Shown piece by piece: positions 1 to 7,021 of a stretch of 36,592 bases of DNA. The stretch's first letter is position 1; each line of letters opens with the position of its first letter. Position numbers and translations under genes: made by a program. The notes beneath the pieces are model-generated. The model did no database searches. It worked only from the letters and a program-made list of their open reading frames with translations, and was not told where the DNA came from. The stretch is taken from assembly GCA_018713335.1 (NCBI GenBank), contig DVOW01000048.1, positions 1 through 36,592 on the forward strand, given 5' to 3'. Source of the DNA: Candidatus Merdivicinus intestinigallinarum. GTDB taxonomy: Bacteria > Bacillota > Clostridia > Oscillospirales > Ruminococcaceae.

Positions 1-56
1 TTTTTGGCGCCGCCGATCTTTTCACCGAAATCTTCATGTACGATTTCTTTCGCCAT
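1..56 (-). CDS. ICE protein, N-terminus only (cut by window edge)
   Basis: Only the first 18 codons are inside the window. Translation from ATG at 56 gives MAKEIVHEDFGEKIGGAK, preceded by a strong AAAGGAGGT ribosome site. The start lies inside the 3' end of the upstream gene (23-base overlap), which suggests translational coupling. This N-terminus resembles the start of large multidomain proteins found in Firmicutes ICEs, but the product cannot be assigned from so short a piece. Confidence 0.6.
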   Translation of the reverse strand, partial: MAKEIVHEDFGEKIGGAK

Positions 57-291
57 CTAACTCCACCTCCTTTATCAGCGAGAGTATATATTTTTTTGCT
101 TCCGGCACATTAGAAAAAGCGCATGGCCTTCCAGACAGATAGGCCAGCGCCCGGTTCCATTCAGATATAGGATATAAATGGTTATCCATTTCAAGCATGA
201 TCCCGAAAGCGGGGAGCGTACACCAAAGCCGCAGATCCGAAATGAACACATCCAGCCGTTCAGCAAGGGTGTCAAGCAATCCCATTGCCAT
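34..291 (-). CDS. Hypothetical ICE protein (85 aa)
   Basis: A small ORF on the same strand and in the same packed array as its neighbours. It starts 5 nt after the stop of the DUF6674 gene, with a GGTAGGTG ribosome site inside the end of that gene, and overlaps the next gene by 23 bases. The product has no signal peptide or clear membrane segment; it is mixed hydrophobic/charged with a C-terminal helix rich in K and E. No family is recognised. Its place in the array supports it being a real ICE accessory gene. Confidence 0.6.
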   Translation of the reverse strand: MAMGLLDTLAERLDVFISDLRLWCTLPAFGIMLEMDNHLYPISEWNRALAYLSGRPCAFSNVPEAKKYILSLIKEVELDGERNRT

Positions 292-296
292 GACAC

Positions 297-1040
297 CTAC
301 CGTTCCGCTTTGCTTACAGCAGGCACAGCTTTTTTCGCTGGCGGCTGCACCTTCTCGCCATTTTCCTGCATAGCCCTTAAAACGGAGGGCCTGCGTTCAG
401 CAGATTCCTGCAAGCGGGTTACACTGTCAATGGCTTTTTCGATACTCTTTTGGGCGGCGGTCATGCAGGCACGATCCGCTTTATAGGGAGCCGCAATCAC
501 CTTAGAAAGCCTGCCGGGGCTTTTGACCTCGGCCACCGGTTCTTTGCCCACCAGGGCGCGGCCCATGTTTTTCAAATGCCTGCCCGCCTGATGGTATTCA
601 GCGGAAAGGGTCTGAATCTTGGAAACAGCGTTATCGTCAATACGAATACTGTTATCAATCGCTTTCCTGATCCCTTCCAGCATGGGTTTGACATGGAAAA
701 ACCGGGAAAGGCCATCCAGGGCAGAAGTGCCGCGCTCTTTGAAAGCCGAAAGAGCTTTCTGGCAGCCTTCGATAATGTGATCTTTCAGCTCCGCCAGCTT
801 TTGGCGCATATTGGAGATATTATCCTCCAGCGATTTACAGCTCTTTTGAAGCACTGCTTTCAGAGAACGGTTCTGCACCTGTTGAAGCTCCTGGCGCATA
901 GTTTTCAATTCCTCTACGGCCTCGGCCAACCGGCTTTCCAGTTCGCCAACATGGGCAACCATTTCAGCAAAATCCTTGCCGCTTGGGGAAGGGTTCTCTT
1001 TCAGGACGGCCAGCAATTCCTTCACATACTCATTTTCCAC
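297..1040 (-). CDS. DUF6674-family coiled-coil ICE protein
   Basis: The predicted protein is long, charged and helical. It carries the segment KELLAVLKENPSPSGKDF near the N-terminus, a coiled-coil-like region (GELESRLAEAVEELKTMRQE), the central motif RFFHVKPMLEGIRKAID and a later EYHQAGRHLKNMGRALVGKE segment. I recognise this layout as the DUF6674 family of Clostridia ICEs, whose function is unknown. I chose the GTG at 1040 because it overlaps the previous gene by only 11 bases; the in-frame alternative, a TTG at 1109, has no evident ribosome site and would overlap by 80 bases. No catalytic motif is visible; a structural or mobilisation-accessory role is only a guess. Confidence 0.7.
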   Translation of the reverse strand: MENEYVKELLAVLKENPSPSGKDFAEMVAHVGELESRLAEAVEELKTMRQELQQVQNRSLKAVLQKSCKSLEDNISNMRQKLAELKDHIIEGCQKALSAFKERGTSALDGLSRFFHVKPMLEGIRKAIDNSIRIDDNAVSKIQTLSAEYHQAGRHLKNMGRALVGKEPVAEVKSPGRLSKVIAAPYKADRACMTAAQKSIEKAIDSVTRLQESAERRPSVLRAMQENGEKVQPPAKKAVPAVSKAER

Positions 1041-1350
1041 AAGAAGCTGTTTGTTCCTTCGCTTCACTCGTCTGGCGTCCTCCTTTCTCCGGGCAGCTTT
1101 CCCCGGCAATCTTACTTACGATTTCCGGCCCGGATTCATAAATCTGCATCAGCCTCCGGGCCATGCTGCAGGGACGGGCCGCACCCGTTGTCCAGAGGCG
1201 CACCGTGGAAGGGGTGACATTCATCAGCAGAGCAAAAGCTTTTTCATTAGTTTCCAGCTTTTTCATCAAAGCCTTAACCATGGATGGGCTGTACTCCGGG
1301 CAGCGGGCAGCCCCGGCGATTACCTGAATCGCGGATTTGTCGTTATTCAT
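1030..1350 (-). CDS. Helix-turn-helix DNA-binding protein (106 aa)
   Basis: The middle of the protein, roughly residues 25-75, contains KALMKKLETNEKAFALLMN followed by VTPSTVRLWTTGAARP and then SMARRLMQIY. That is the pattern of XRE/HigA-NadS-type helix-turn-helix proteins, in which the second helix is the STVRLW segment. ATG at 1350 is preceded by AGGAGGAAACCC, and this ribosome site contains the stop codon of the upstream toprim gene, so the two are probably coupled. It likely acts as a regulator inside the element. No partner toxin is adjacent, so an antitoxin role is not supported. Confidence 0.75.
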   Translation of the reverse strand: MNNDKSAIQVIAGAARCPEYSPSMVKALMKKLETNEKAFALLMNVTPSTVRLWTTGAARPCSMARRLMQIYESGPEIVSKIAGESCPEKGGRQTSEAKEQTASCGK

Positions 1351-1361
1351 TGGGTTTCCTC

Positions 1362-2342
1362 CTAAATTGAAACAGCCGCCTGTTTCTGGCGGCTGGCGTG
1401 TTTTTCTTCGCGGATCGCTTGAAGCGTGCGCTGTAATTTCTCATTGTAGTCTTTCCCGCTGCGGGGAGGATTGACAGACACCCGGATTTTTGAAAACCTC
1501 TGGTCTGATTTCAGCAGTGTCTTGATTTTCCGGGCGTTGACCCGGCCCGCAAGGTCATTATCCAAATAGAGGGCAACACGGGTGATCTCCGGGTGGCGCT
1601 CCAGGAAAGCGACCAGGGCCACAGGGGAGGTCCCACCCAGGGAAAGCCGGTAGCCATTCCATTGCCAACCCTCCAGCTTTTGAAGCGTAGCATGGGAGAG
1701 GGCGTCAATCGGAGCCTCAAAAACCGCCAGGTGGCGGCTGCCCGGTTGATCCGGCGGGTAGCAGAAGCTAAACCGCTTATCACTGCCGCTGATGTCTTTT
1801 TTCAAGTTACCTGCAATTCCGCGGACGCAGGCAAACCGGCCCGTACCGGTATCATCCCGGCCAACAAAAACGCAAACCGCCTCGTTGTTATAGCGGGACT
1901 CATAGAATAGGCCCAACTGCATACACCGTCTGATGATGTCCGAATGGACTCCCCGGCGTTGGAGATAAGAAATGGCAAAGGTGGCACAGCGTTTCCCCCT
2001 GGGGAGGCGGAAGGGCTTTTTCTCCACCGGTTTCCGCTGTTCCCGGCTGCCGGAAGCTGTATAATGAGAAACAGTAGGGGTGCCGCAGCCTGTCAGCCGT
2101 TCCACAGCCTCTACAAAGCTGTACCCGCGGATTTCCATGAGGTAATCCACGGCATTGATCTTTCGTCCACGGCTGTTCCAGTACCAGTAATTTTTACTCG
2201 CCACATAAACCAGGCTGTCATGCTCATTATGACGATAATTGGCGCCTTCCTGTTTCAGCACACCGCTTTCGTGAGAAAGTAAATAAGCCAGCAAATCAAC
2301 TTCCCGTGCCTGGTCGATTTGTTCCTGGCTTAACTTCGGCAT
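1362..2342 (-). CDS. DUF3991 and toprim domain protein (primase-like)
   Basis: The N-terminal third (residues about 1-85) has the pattern AREVDLLAYLLSH...YRHNEHDSLVYV...GRKINAVDYLM, typical of the primase-like N-terminal domain of ICE DUF3991/toprim proteins. The C-terminal part has a toprim signature: a conserved E in FEAPIDALS and an acidic pair in LYLDNDLAGR. Such proteins are thought to take part in element replication or transfer DNA processing by nucleotidyl transfer. The length of 326 aa fits the family. The ATG at 2342 has only a weak ribosome site of its own; a strong GGAGG lies further up and serves a 12-codon ORF overlapping the start, so translation may depend on reinitiation. Confidence 0.8.
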   Translation of the reverse strand: MPKLSQEQIDQAREVDLLAYLLSHESGVLKQEGANYRHNEHDSLVYVASKNYWYWNSRGRKINAVDYLMEIRGYSFVEAVERLTGCGTPTVSHYTASGSREQRKPVEKKPFRLPRGKRCATFAISYLQRRGVHSDIIRRCMQLGLFYESRYNNEAVCVFVGRDDTGTGRFACVRGIAGNLKKDISGSDKRFSFCYPPDQPGSRHLAVFEAPIDALSHATLQKLEGWQWNGYRLSLGGTSPVALVAFLERHPEITRVALYLDNDLAGRVNARKIKTLLKSDQRFSKIRVSVNPPRSGKDYNEKLQRTLQAIREEKHASRQKQAAVSI

Positions 2343-2368
2343 AATTTCAGCGTTTCATGGCTTTTCAT
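2330..2368 (-). other. Tiny overlapping ORF (12 codons) before the toprim gene
   Basis: After AAAGGAGG on the minus strand, the best-placed ATG (2368) opens a 12-codon frame, MKSHETLKLCRS, ending at TAA 2330-2332, just past the toprim start at 2342. Its ATG overlaps the stop of the upstream 66-aa gene. It may only serve to bring ribosomes to the toprim start. There is no evidence that the peptide itself matters. Confidence 0.35.
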
Positions 2369-2565
2369 GGCGCTCGGCCTCCTTTCTGTAATTTTTTCAT
2401 GTGAGTACGCAGGCAGCTCCCGTCAGCACTCCAGCACACAAAGCCATGTGAAGGAAAAGGGCAGCCTGCACAATCCGGTTTTATCGTGCAATACATTTTT
2501 TCAGTTTGAGAACGTTCGACCTCCCGCCTGGAAGCATATACCGGGCGTCCGTTTCTTTTGCCCAT
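2365..2565 (-). CDS. Small cysteine-rich ICE protein (66 aa)
   Basis: The small basic protein contains five cysteines in the pattern C-x6-C-x2-C-x8-C-x7-C (from MYCTIKPDCAGCPF through FVCW to SCLRTH), which could bind a metal. It starts with ATG at 2565, 14 nt after the stop of the upstream gene, behind AAAGGGGG. Its stop overlaps the start of the next small ORF. No named family is recognised. The position in the packed ICE array supports it being real. Confidence 0.6.
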   Translation of the reverse strand: MGKRNGRPVYASRREVERSQTEKMYCTIKPDCAGCPFPSHGFVCWSADGSCLRTHMKKLQKGGRAP

Positions 2566-2579
2566 AGAAGCATCCCCCT

Positions 2580-3461
2580 TTAGCCGTAAAGATCGTGATT
2601 GACTTCGGCCCGGTAATAGCTGTCCATGGTAGTCGGGGCATTGTAGAGAGCCGCCAGCAGATAGGACTTGATATTCCGAACCTTTGTCGTGTTGCTATCC
2701 AGGCAGTCAAACACATACTCCACATGAGAGAAGTTCACTTTCAGGAAGCGGCTTTTTACCACCTCACAGGGGTAGTCATCTCCGGCAATGCGGATATATG
2801 GCCGTTGGGAGAGGACCGTCTGCAGCATCAGCTCAACCAGTTCGTCCACACGCTCATATCCGTACCTCTGAACAAGAGCCTCAAATTCAATATTTTCTTT
2901 GATGATCTCCCGGTAGGTATCTATCCTATCAATCCTATCCCTATCCATCTCCGCGTTACCATCAGGCGTTCCTCCTAAGGCCGGATAGATTGATTGATGG
3001 ATATTTGATATATCCGTAATTGATTTTTCAGTAATTGATTCTTGTATATTTAATTGGGCGGGTTTTTCCTGTTCAGGTTTTTCCAAAATAGGTTTTACCT
3101 GTCTTGGATTTACCTGTCTTGGATTTTCCCGTTTAGGTGGCAGAATAGCGTCCTGCTCATCAGAAGGCACAGGTTTTTCATGGATGACATACTCAATATC
3201 GCCCAGCCTGCCATGCGCGTCACGGAGCCGCTGCCGGGTAAGATACCCTTGCTTTTCCAGCTCCTTGATCGCGCTGCTGATAGAATCCACCCCATCTTTA
3301 CAAATATGGGCCAGGCCCTTAGTCGTATAGTCCCAATTATCAGGCAAGGACAACATCAACGACAGCAGCCCCTTTGCCTTCAAAGACAGCGACACATTCC
3401 GAAGATGGTGATTGGACATGACCGTAAAATCTTTTGTCTTTTCAACTCTGAACACTGCCAT
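2580..3461 (-). CDS. Replication-initiator-like protein (winged helix plus DUF6017)
   Basis: Residues about 1-95 form a winged-helix domain of the RepA_N/replisome-organiser type: MAVFRVEKTKDFTVMSNHHLRN, SLSLKAKGLLSLMLSLP and SISSAIKELEKQGYL are characteristic. A low-complexity Q/E/K/P linker follows at about residues 108-140. The C-terminal part (about 180-293), with YRE-IIKENIEFEAL, RPYIRIAGDDYP and VKSRFLKVNFSHVEYVFDCL, matches the DUF6017 domain. Such proteins are thought to bind the element's origin and recruit the replication machinery after excision. ATG 3461 is preceded by a GGAGG-like site. It lies downstream of the 172-aa gene in the same orientation. Confidence 0.8.
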   Translation of the reverse strand: MAVFRVEKTKDFTVMSNHHLRNVSLSLKAKGLLSLMLSLPDNWDYTTKGLAHICKDGVDSISSAIKELEKQGYLTRQRLRDAHGRLGDIEYVIHEKPVPSDEQDAILPPKRENPRQVNPRQVKPILEKPEQEKPAQLNIQESITEKSITDISNIHQSIYPALGGTPDGNAEMDRDRIDRIDTYREIIKENIEFEALVQRYGYERVDELVELMLQTVLSQRPYIRIAGDDYPCEVVKSRFLKVNFSHVEYVFDCLDSNTTKVRNIKSYLLAALYNAPTTMDSYYRAEVNHDLYG

Positions 3462-3503
3462 TTGACATCCTCCTTCCTGGCAAGTCTTTATACTGAGCAG
3501 CAG

Positions 3504-4022
3504 CTACAAATCTCTGTCTTTATGGTCGTAATTCAAATAGCCATTGTGTACCTTGGCATGGTTCTTTAGCTTGATAAAGCCACGTTCCTGATTCTCCAAC
3601 GCTTTCTGATACCCTTCATCCGTGAGAAACAGGCGCATCTTATCGCCTTTATAGCCGACAGGGGATTCAAAAGAAAGTACATCAAAAACAACCATGTGGC
3701 GTACCTGCGGGTCAAACCGCTCCAGGGCCATAATGTCATGGCCTTTCAGTTTTTCAGCCCCGGATTGCTGCCGGGCCAGTGCGATCCGCTCGCCCATAGT
3801 GCGAGGGTAAGGCAGGTGATAATTCTTCTGGATGTCCTTCACCAGATCCATGCACTGTTCATCCGACAGAACCCGCAGCTTTGCCATGAGGCCCCGCACC
3901 ATATCACGCTGCTCTGGGTTGCGGGTGAAACGGGCTGTCATATACAGTTCATCCAGCACTTTGGCCTGGCAGTCGCCGTCAACCTGAAACAACTGCCTTT
4001 TTTCTTCTTCGTTAAGTTCCAT
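3504..4022 (-). CDS. Hypothetical ICE protein (172 aa)
   Basis: This is the first gene of the visible minus-strand ICE array, with ATG at 4022 behind a clear AAGGAGG site and a hairpin-rich leader upstream. The product is acidic at the N-terminus (MELNEEEKRQLFQVDGD) and charged throughout, with segments MTARFTRNPEQRDMVRGLMAKLRVL and FDPQVRHMVVFDVLS. There is no signal peptide or membrane span. It resembles proteins seen at this position in related ICEs, but no functional family is recognised. Confidence 0.65.
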   Translation of the reverse strand: MELNEEEKRQLFQVDGDCQAKVLDELYMTARFTRNPEQRDMVRGLMAKLRVLSDEQCMDLVKDIQKNYHLPYPRTMGERIALARQQSGAEKLKGHDIMALERFDPQVRHMVVFDVLSFESPVGYKGDKMRLFLTDEGYQKALENQERGFIKLKNHAKVHNGYLNYDHKDRDL

Positions 4023-4044
4023 GTGAATTTCCTCCTTCTGAAAA

Positions 4045-4123
4045 TGGGCGCAAAAAAAGGGCGCCCATCAGATCAGATGAAACGCCTTGGCAAACAGCGG
4101 TCCGGTAAAATACCGCACCGCTG
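4045..4123 (-). promoter_or_regulatory. Two hairpins in the leader of the ICE array
   Basis: On the minus strand, reading toward ATG 4022, there are two strong stem-loops. The first (4123-4095) pairs CAGCGGT with ACCGCTG and continues inward through CGGTA/TACCG. The second (4067-4045) pairs TGGGCGC with GCGCCCA around a T-rich loop. Between them the sequence can encode a short leader peptide. The arrangement suggests post-transcriptional control of the first gene, but this is inference. Further upstream on the same strand a TATAAT box (plus-strand ATTATA, about 4268-4273) may be the promoter. Confidence 0.4.
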
Positions 4124-4280
4124 CTGTAATATTCAATTTTGTCTTTTAGGTAACACCTCCCATCATTCGACAGATTTTTCGTTGACTATCAAGGTTGGAA
4201 AAGGAATTGAATAGGCAACGACAAACGCTGAAACCCTTGAAAACACTGGTTTTTTCCGTTTGTCTTTATTATACCGTAAG

Positions 4281-4489
4281 GGCACACCTGCGCCAGCCTG
4301 ATGATTGCAGACGGCACGCCCCTGGTCGTTGTATCCCGGCGGCTGGGTCATGCTCAGGTGTCCACAACAGCGAATATTTACAGCCACGTGATCGCGTCCG
4401 CAGACGAAAAGGCCGCCCAAATCGGGGACCGGTTCGCAGATGTGGTGCCCGCTAAACCAGTCGAAAAGCGGGAGAGGACAATCGCCTGA
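4281..4489 (+). pseudogene. Tyrosine recombinase/integrase, 3' remnant
   Basis: Reading from 4281, the frame gives HTCASLMIADGTPLVVV, then RRLGHAQVSTTANIYSHV. These are the C-terminal catalytic motifs of XerC/Int-type integrases: the His of the H-x-x-R box region, the second LGH histidine and the nucleophilic Tyr of IYSHV. An in-frame TAA at 4277-4279 and unrelated AT-rich sequence to the left show that the N-terminal and first catalytic part is missing. The fragment runs toward the tRNA attachment site about 140 bp downstream, the usual position of an ICE integrase. It cannot encode an active recombinase alone. The break was probably a deletion or a nested insertion at about 4280. Confidence 0.8.
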
Positions 4490-4492
4490 TTT

Positions 4493-4535
4493 AGTGTCTT
4501 ATTTGTGTCTTATCGCACTTAAAATAAGACACAAA
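4493..4535. repeat. Direct and inverted repeats of GTGTCTTAT near the att site
   Basis: GTGTCTTAT occurs twice in direct orientation (4494-4502 and 4505-4513) and once inverted (4524-4532). The second and third copies extend to a perfect 12-bp inverted repeat, TTTGTGTCTTAT (4502-4513) and ATAAGACACAAA (4524-4535), with a 10-base spacer. Lying between the integrase stop and the tRNA fragment, these could be integrase or excisionase arm sites, or a terminator hairpin of the integrase gene. Confidence 0.5.
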
Positions 4536-4627
4536 CGCCAGGAATTACGAAAGGTGCTTTTCAGAAAAGTCTAGTAAACACGGGATTTTTCGACTTTATC
4601 AGAGAATACAAAAAGCGGGAAATCCAA

Positions 4628-4672
4628 TTCGTAATCAGCAGGTCGTCGGTTCAAGTCCGATCTTCAGCTCCA
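4628..4672 (+). other. 3' fragment of tRNA-Thr(CGT): attachment site
   Basis: The sequence matches the 3' part of a threonine tRNA: anticodon loop TTCGTAA with anticodon CGT, the 3' anticodon strand, a variable loop, a T arm with GGTTCAAGT in its loop region, the acceptor strand CTTCAGC, discriminator T and CCA. The 5' half is absent: no GCTGAAG acceptor strand or D arm lies upstream, and the anticodon 5' strand does not pair. This is what a tRNA-targeting integrase leaves at the distal end of its element, so it is not a functional tRNA. Confidence 0.8.
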
Positions 4673-4677
4673 AAGAC

Positions 4678-4709
4678 GCGCACTCACGTTGGTGGGTGCG
4701 CGGTTTTTT
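4678..4709 (+). terminator. Rho-independent terminator after the tRNA fragment
   Basis: The arms GCGCACTCAC and GTGGGTGCGC pair over 10 positions with one G-T wobble and a GTTG loop, followed by GGTTTTTT. It is probably the native terminator of the original tRNA gene. Confidence 0.85.
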
Positions 4710-4760
4710 GTCCTTTATAAAGGCTTGCTCTGGAAAACACGTTAGAATTGAGCTTTTGTA

Positions 4761-4789
4761 TTGTGCTTTTTTGCTTTCTGTGATAATAT
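4761..4789 (+). promoter_or_regulatory. Predicted sigma70-type promoter
   Basis: TTGTGC (4761-4766), a 17-base spacer and TAATAT (4784-4789), also readable as an extended GATAAT -10. It drives the small interrupted gene whose ribosome site starts about 20 bases further on. Confidence 0.55.
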
Positions 4790-4825
4790 GAAAGAAAACA
4801 AATTAAATCATAAAGGAGAAGAGCG

Positions 4826-5047
4826 ATGCAAAAGGTAGTCTACATCAGCAACAGCCGCGATTTTACCGAGTAGCAAGACATCAACGACAATCAATACCTC
4901 GTCCGAATCAACAAATTGCTGGAAGACGGCTGGGTCATTTCCCAGATGAATACGCAGACAGTGGATGTCGATCCGAAGCTTGAAAATTATCTCCACAAAG
5001 AAACACTGGTGTCTTTTGTCATATTGGAAAAGCCCGACAAAAAGTAA
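4826..5047 (+). pseudogene. Small conserved-looking protein interrupted by in-frame TAG
   Basis: From ATG 4826, behind AAAGGAGAAGAGCG, the frame reads MQKVVYISNSRDFTE, then TAG at codon 16 (4871-4873), then continues without further stops: QDINDNQYLVRINKLLEDGW through to EKPDKK and TAA at 5045-5047. The product would be 73 codons long, with a promoter upstream and a terminator downstream, so this is a complete small gene with one nonsense codon. A CAG or GAG to TAG change is the simplest cause. Readthrough or a sequencing error are alternatives. No family is firmly recognised; the part after the stop has the feel of short single-domain proteins with a pattern like LNKLLEEGW. Confidence 0.6.
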
Positions 5048-5091
5048 TTGCGTTTTTGACTTGATACCGCCACAGGTAATCTCACGACACA

Positions 5092-5128
5092 GAAAATCCC
5101 CGTAAACATACCGTTTGCGGGGATTTTC
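5092..5128. terminator. Bidirectional terminator between the small gene and the ABC genes
   Basis: The arms GAAAATCCCCG (5092-5102) and CGGGGATTTTC (5118-5128) pair perfectly, and the stem extends inward through AAAC/GTTT. A on one side and T on the other allow it to serve both the plus-strand small gene and the minus-strand ABC operon ending at 5180. Confidence 0.8.
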
Positions 5129-5179
5129 TATCGTTTCACACATGATGGAACAGCTGTTTTGCTTGTAGTACATCGTGGT

Positions 5180-7021
5180 TTAAAATGCCGTGTAATACTG
5201 CGCTTGCGCGTGCCACAATTCATAATATTTTCCAGTCAGATCTGCAACCAACTGCTCATGACTGCCTTTCTGCACAATCCGCCCTTTGTCAAACACCGCG
5301 ATGGTGTCGCAGAAACGGCAGGATGAAAGCCGGTGGCTGATATAGATGGCTGTTTTCTCTCCCACAATTTCATCGAATTTTGAATACACTTCGTATTCCG
5401 CGATGGGGTCCAGCGCGGCGGTTGGTTCATCCAAAACAATGAAGGGCGCGTTTTTGTACAGCGCTCTGGCCAGGGCGATTTTCTGCGCTTCGCCTCCGGA
5501 GATCTCCACGCCGCTTTTCTCAAAGTCCTTATACAGGCAGGTATCCAGTCCCTGCGGCATATGGTCAAGGCGGCCGCTGAAACCGGCTTTCGCCAGACAG
5601 GACGCCGCCCGTTCCGGGTCATATGCAACGCCTGCGGCCACATTCTGCCCAAGGCTGAACGAAAACAGCTTGAAATCCTGAAACACCACCGAAAAGATGG
5701 ACAAATACTCGTCGTAATCATATTTCCGGATGTCTACGCCGTTTAGCAGGATTTCCCCCTCGGTTGGATCATACAAACGGCACAGCAGTTTGATAAAGGT
5801 GGTTTTACCTGAACCGTTCATGCCCACGATCGCCAGTTTTTCCCCAACTTTGAACCGGAAGTTCACATGCCGAAGCGCATAATGGTCGGTGTTGGGATAT
5901 CGGAAACTCACATCACGGAATTCTACAAAATATTCATTGTCGTCCCGTTTTTCCACTGTCAGCGTGCCCTGGTACATGTGGTTGGGAATGTCCAAATAAT
6001 CAAACAGCTTCTGCAAATGCAGGCAGTACACCTCATTGTCTGACAAAATGAACATCAGTTCCTGCAATCCGGCGCCAAGCCTTTGCAGGACGGTAACGTA
6101 CTGCACAATGCTGCCGACGCCAAACGCGCCGAAGAAGGCTTTGATTGCAACAAAAAGATAACAGACCATATTCGCCAGCCCGATAATCACACACGCAATC
6201 GCCGGGAAAATCGACATCCGAATCACATCCGCCTGATTTTCCTGATCCCTTTGGATCAGTTTGTCCAGCGCTTTTTCTGCGATGAAATTCTGCTCATAAA
6301 TTCGGACATCCTTGGCTTTTTCCGGATTCCTATACAATTCGCTTCCAAAGAACATAAAGGTTCGATTAAACCAAACGGTATCCTGGCACCATTTCAGAAA
6401 AACCTGGTTTTCCTTTACGGTTGCTTTGGAATTGCTGAGCCCCCCTAAGAGGACGCACAATAACACAGCAATGATCCAAATGGGGTTGTCTATTACCGGA
6501 TTCCCGGATTTTGAAAGAAACAGGGAGCCGGCCATGGCCAGGGAAGCAAGGATATTGACGCCGGCTTTTACCAGTCCCGAAGTCCCCCAAACAAGCTGCG
6601 CCAGACCGTTTCCGAACATATAGAGGTTTTCTTCTGCCTCCTGTTTTTGGTGCTGAATTTCCGCGTTTTCCAAATCTTCAAAATCCAGCGACATCTGCTT
6701 GTCGGAAAAAATTTTGCCAAACCACTTCCACATTTGCGTTTCTTTTTCGCTGCAAATCCGATTGATGCTGTTTTTTGCAACGGAACAGAGAAAATTGATG
6801 AGGATCACGCTGACAACGTAAACGGCGATCTGTTTGAGCCGCCGCTGGGCAGATAGTTCATTCAGTATCTGTGCGGAAAACCAAACCGTAACAAAAGGCT
6901 GCATCGAGTTAATGAGTTCGTGGATTGCCTTTCCCTGTACAAGGCCCGGGCAATATTTTTTGAGAAGGCGAAAGCCCCGGGCTGTGACGGCAAACCGCCT
7001 GCGAATCGTCATTTTGCTCAT
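5180..7021 (-). CDS. ABC exporter half-transporter (TMD-NBD fusion), second of pair
   Basis: The 613-aa protein has an N-terminal membrane domain (about residues 1-320, with hydrophobic spans such as LAQLVWGTSGLVKAGVNILASL and IAVLLCVLLGGL) and a C-terminal ATPase. The ATPase has Walker A GMNGSGKTT, signature SGGEAQKIALARAL, Walker B FIVLDEPTAALD with the catalytic Glu, and the switch histidine in YISHRLSS. Its start overlaps the stop of the preceding gene by 4 bases (ATGA), so the two proteins probably form a heterodimeric exporter. Both members keep the catalytic Glu. The substrate is unknown; the upstream LytTR/GHKL pair suggests a peptide, bacteriocin or drug. Confidence 0.88.
   Translation of the reverse strand: MSKMTIRRRFAVTARGFRLLKKYCPGLVQGKAIHELINSMQPFVTVWFSAQILNELSAQRRLKQIAVYVVSVILINFLCSVAKNSINRICSEKETQMWKWFGKIFSDKQMSLDFEDLENAEIQHQKQEAEENLYMFGNGLAQLVWGTSGLVKAGVNILASLAMAGSLFLSKSGNPVIDNPIWIIAVLLCVLLGGLSNSKATVKENQVFLKWCQDTVWFNRTFMFFGSELYRNPEKAKDVRIYEQNFIAEKALDKLIQRDQENQADVIRMSIFPAIACVIIGLANMVCYLFVAIKAFFGAFGVGSIVQYVTVLQRLGAGLQELMFILSDNEVYCLHLQKLFDYLDIPNHMYQGTLTVEKRDDNEYFVEFRDVSFRYPNTDHYALRHVNFRFKVGEKLAIVGMNGSGKTTFIKLLCRLYDPTEGEILLNGVDIRKYDYDEYLSIFSVVFQDFKLFSFSLGQNVAAGVAYDPERAASCLAKAGFSGRLDHMPQGLDTCLYKDFEKSGVEISGGEAQKIALARALYKNAPFIVLDEPTAALDPIAEYEVYSKFDEIVGEKTAIYISHRLSSCRFCDTIAVFDKGRIVQKGSHEQLVADLTGKYYELWHAQAQYYTAF

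Larger units (their letters stand above)
1..4672. mobile_element. Right end of an integrative conjugative element in a tRNA-Thr gene
   Basis: A run of minus-strand genes with ICE-type products (DUF6674, DUF3991/toprim, DUF6017 replication-like protein) is followed by the 3' part of a tyrosine integrase and a 3' fragment of a tRNA-Thr(CGT) gene. Elements that integrate into tRNA 3' ends leave an intact tRNA at one end and a 3' fragment with the native terminator at the other; the fragment and terminator are what is seen here, so the element extends left beyond the window. The integrase lacks its N-terminal part, so this copy may not be able to excise by itself. The boundaries are inferred; the left end is not in view. 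Confidence 0.75.

Noticed and set aside
1030-1350. An antitoxin of a toxin-antitoxin pair
   Set aside because: The HTH protein has no adjacent toxin-like gene; its neighbours are ICE genes of other families.
4600-4672. A functional tRNA-Thr gene
   Set aside because: Only the 3' half is present; the acceptor 5' strand, D arm and 5' anticodon strand are missing and the upstream bases do not pair.
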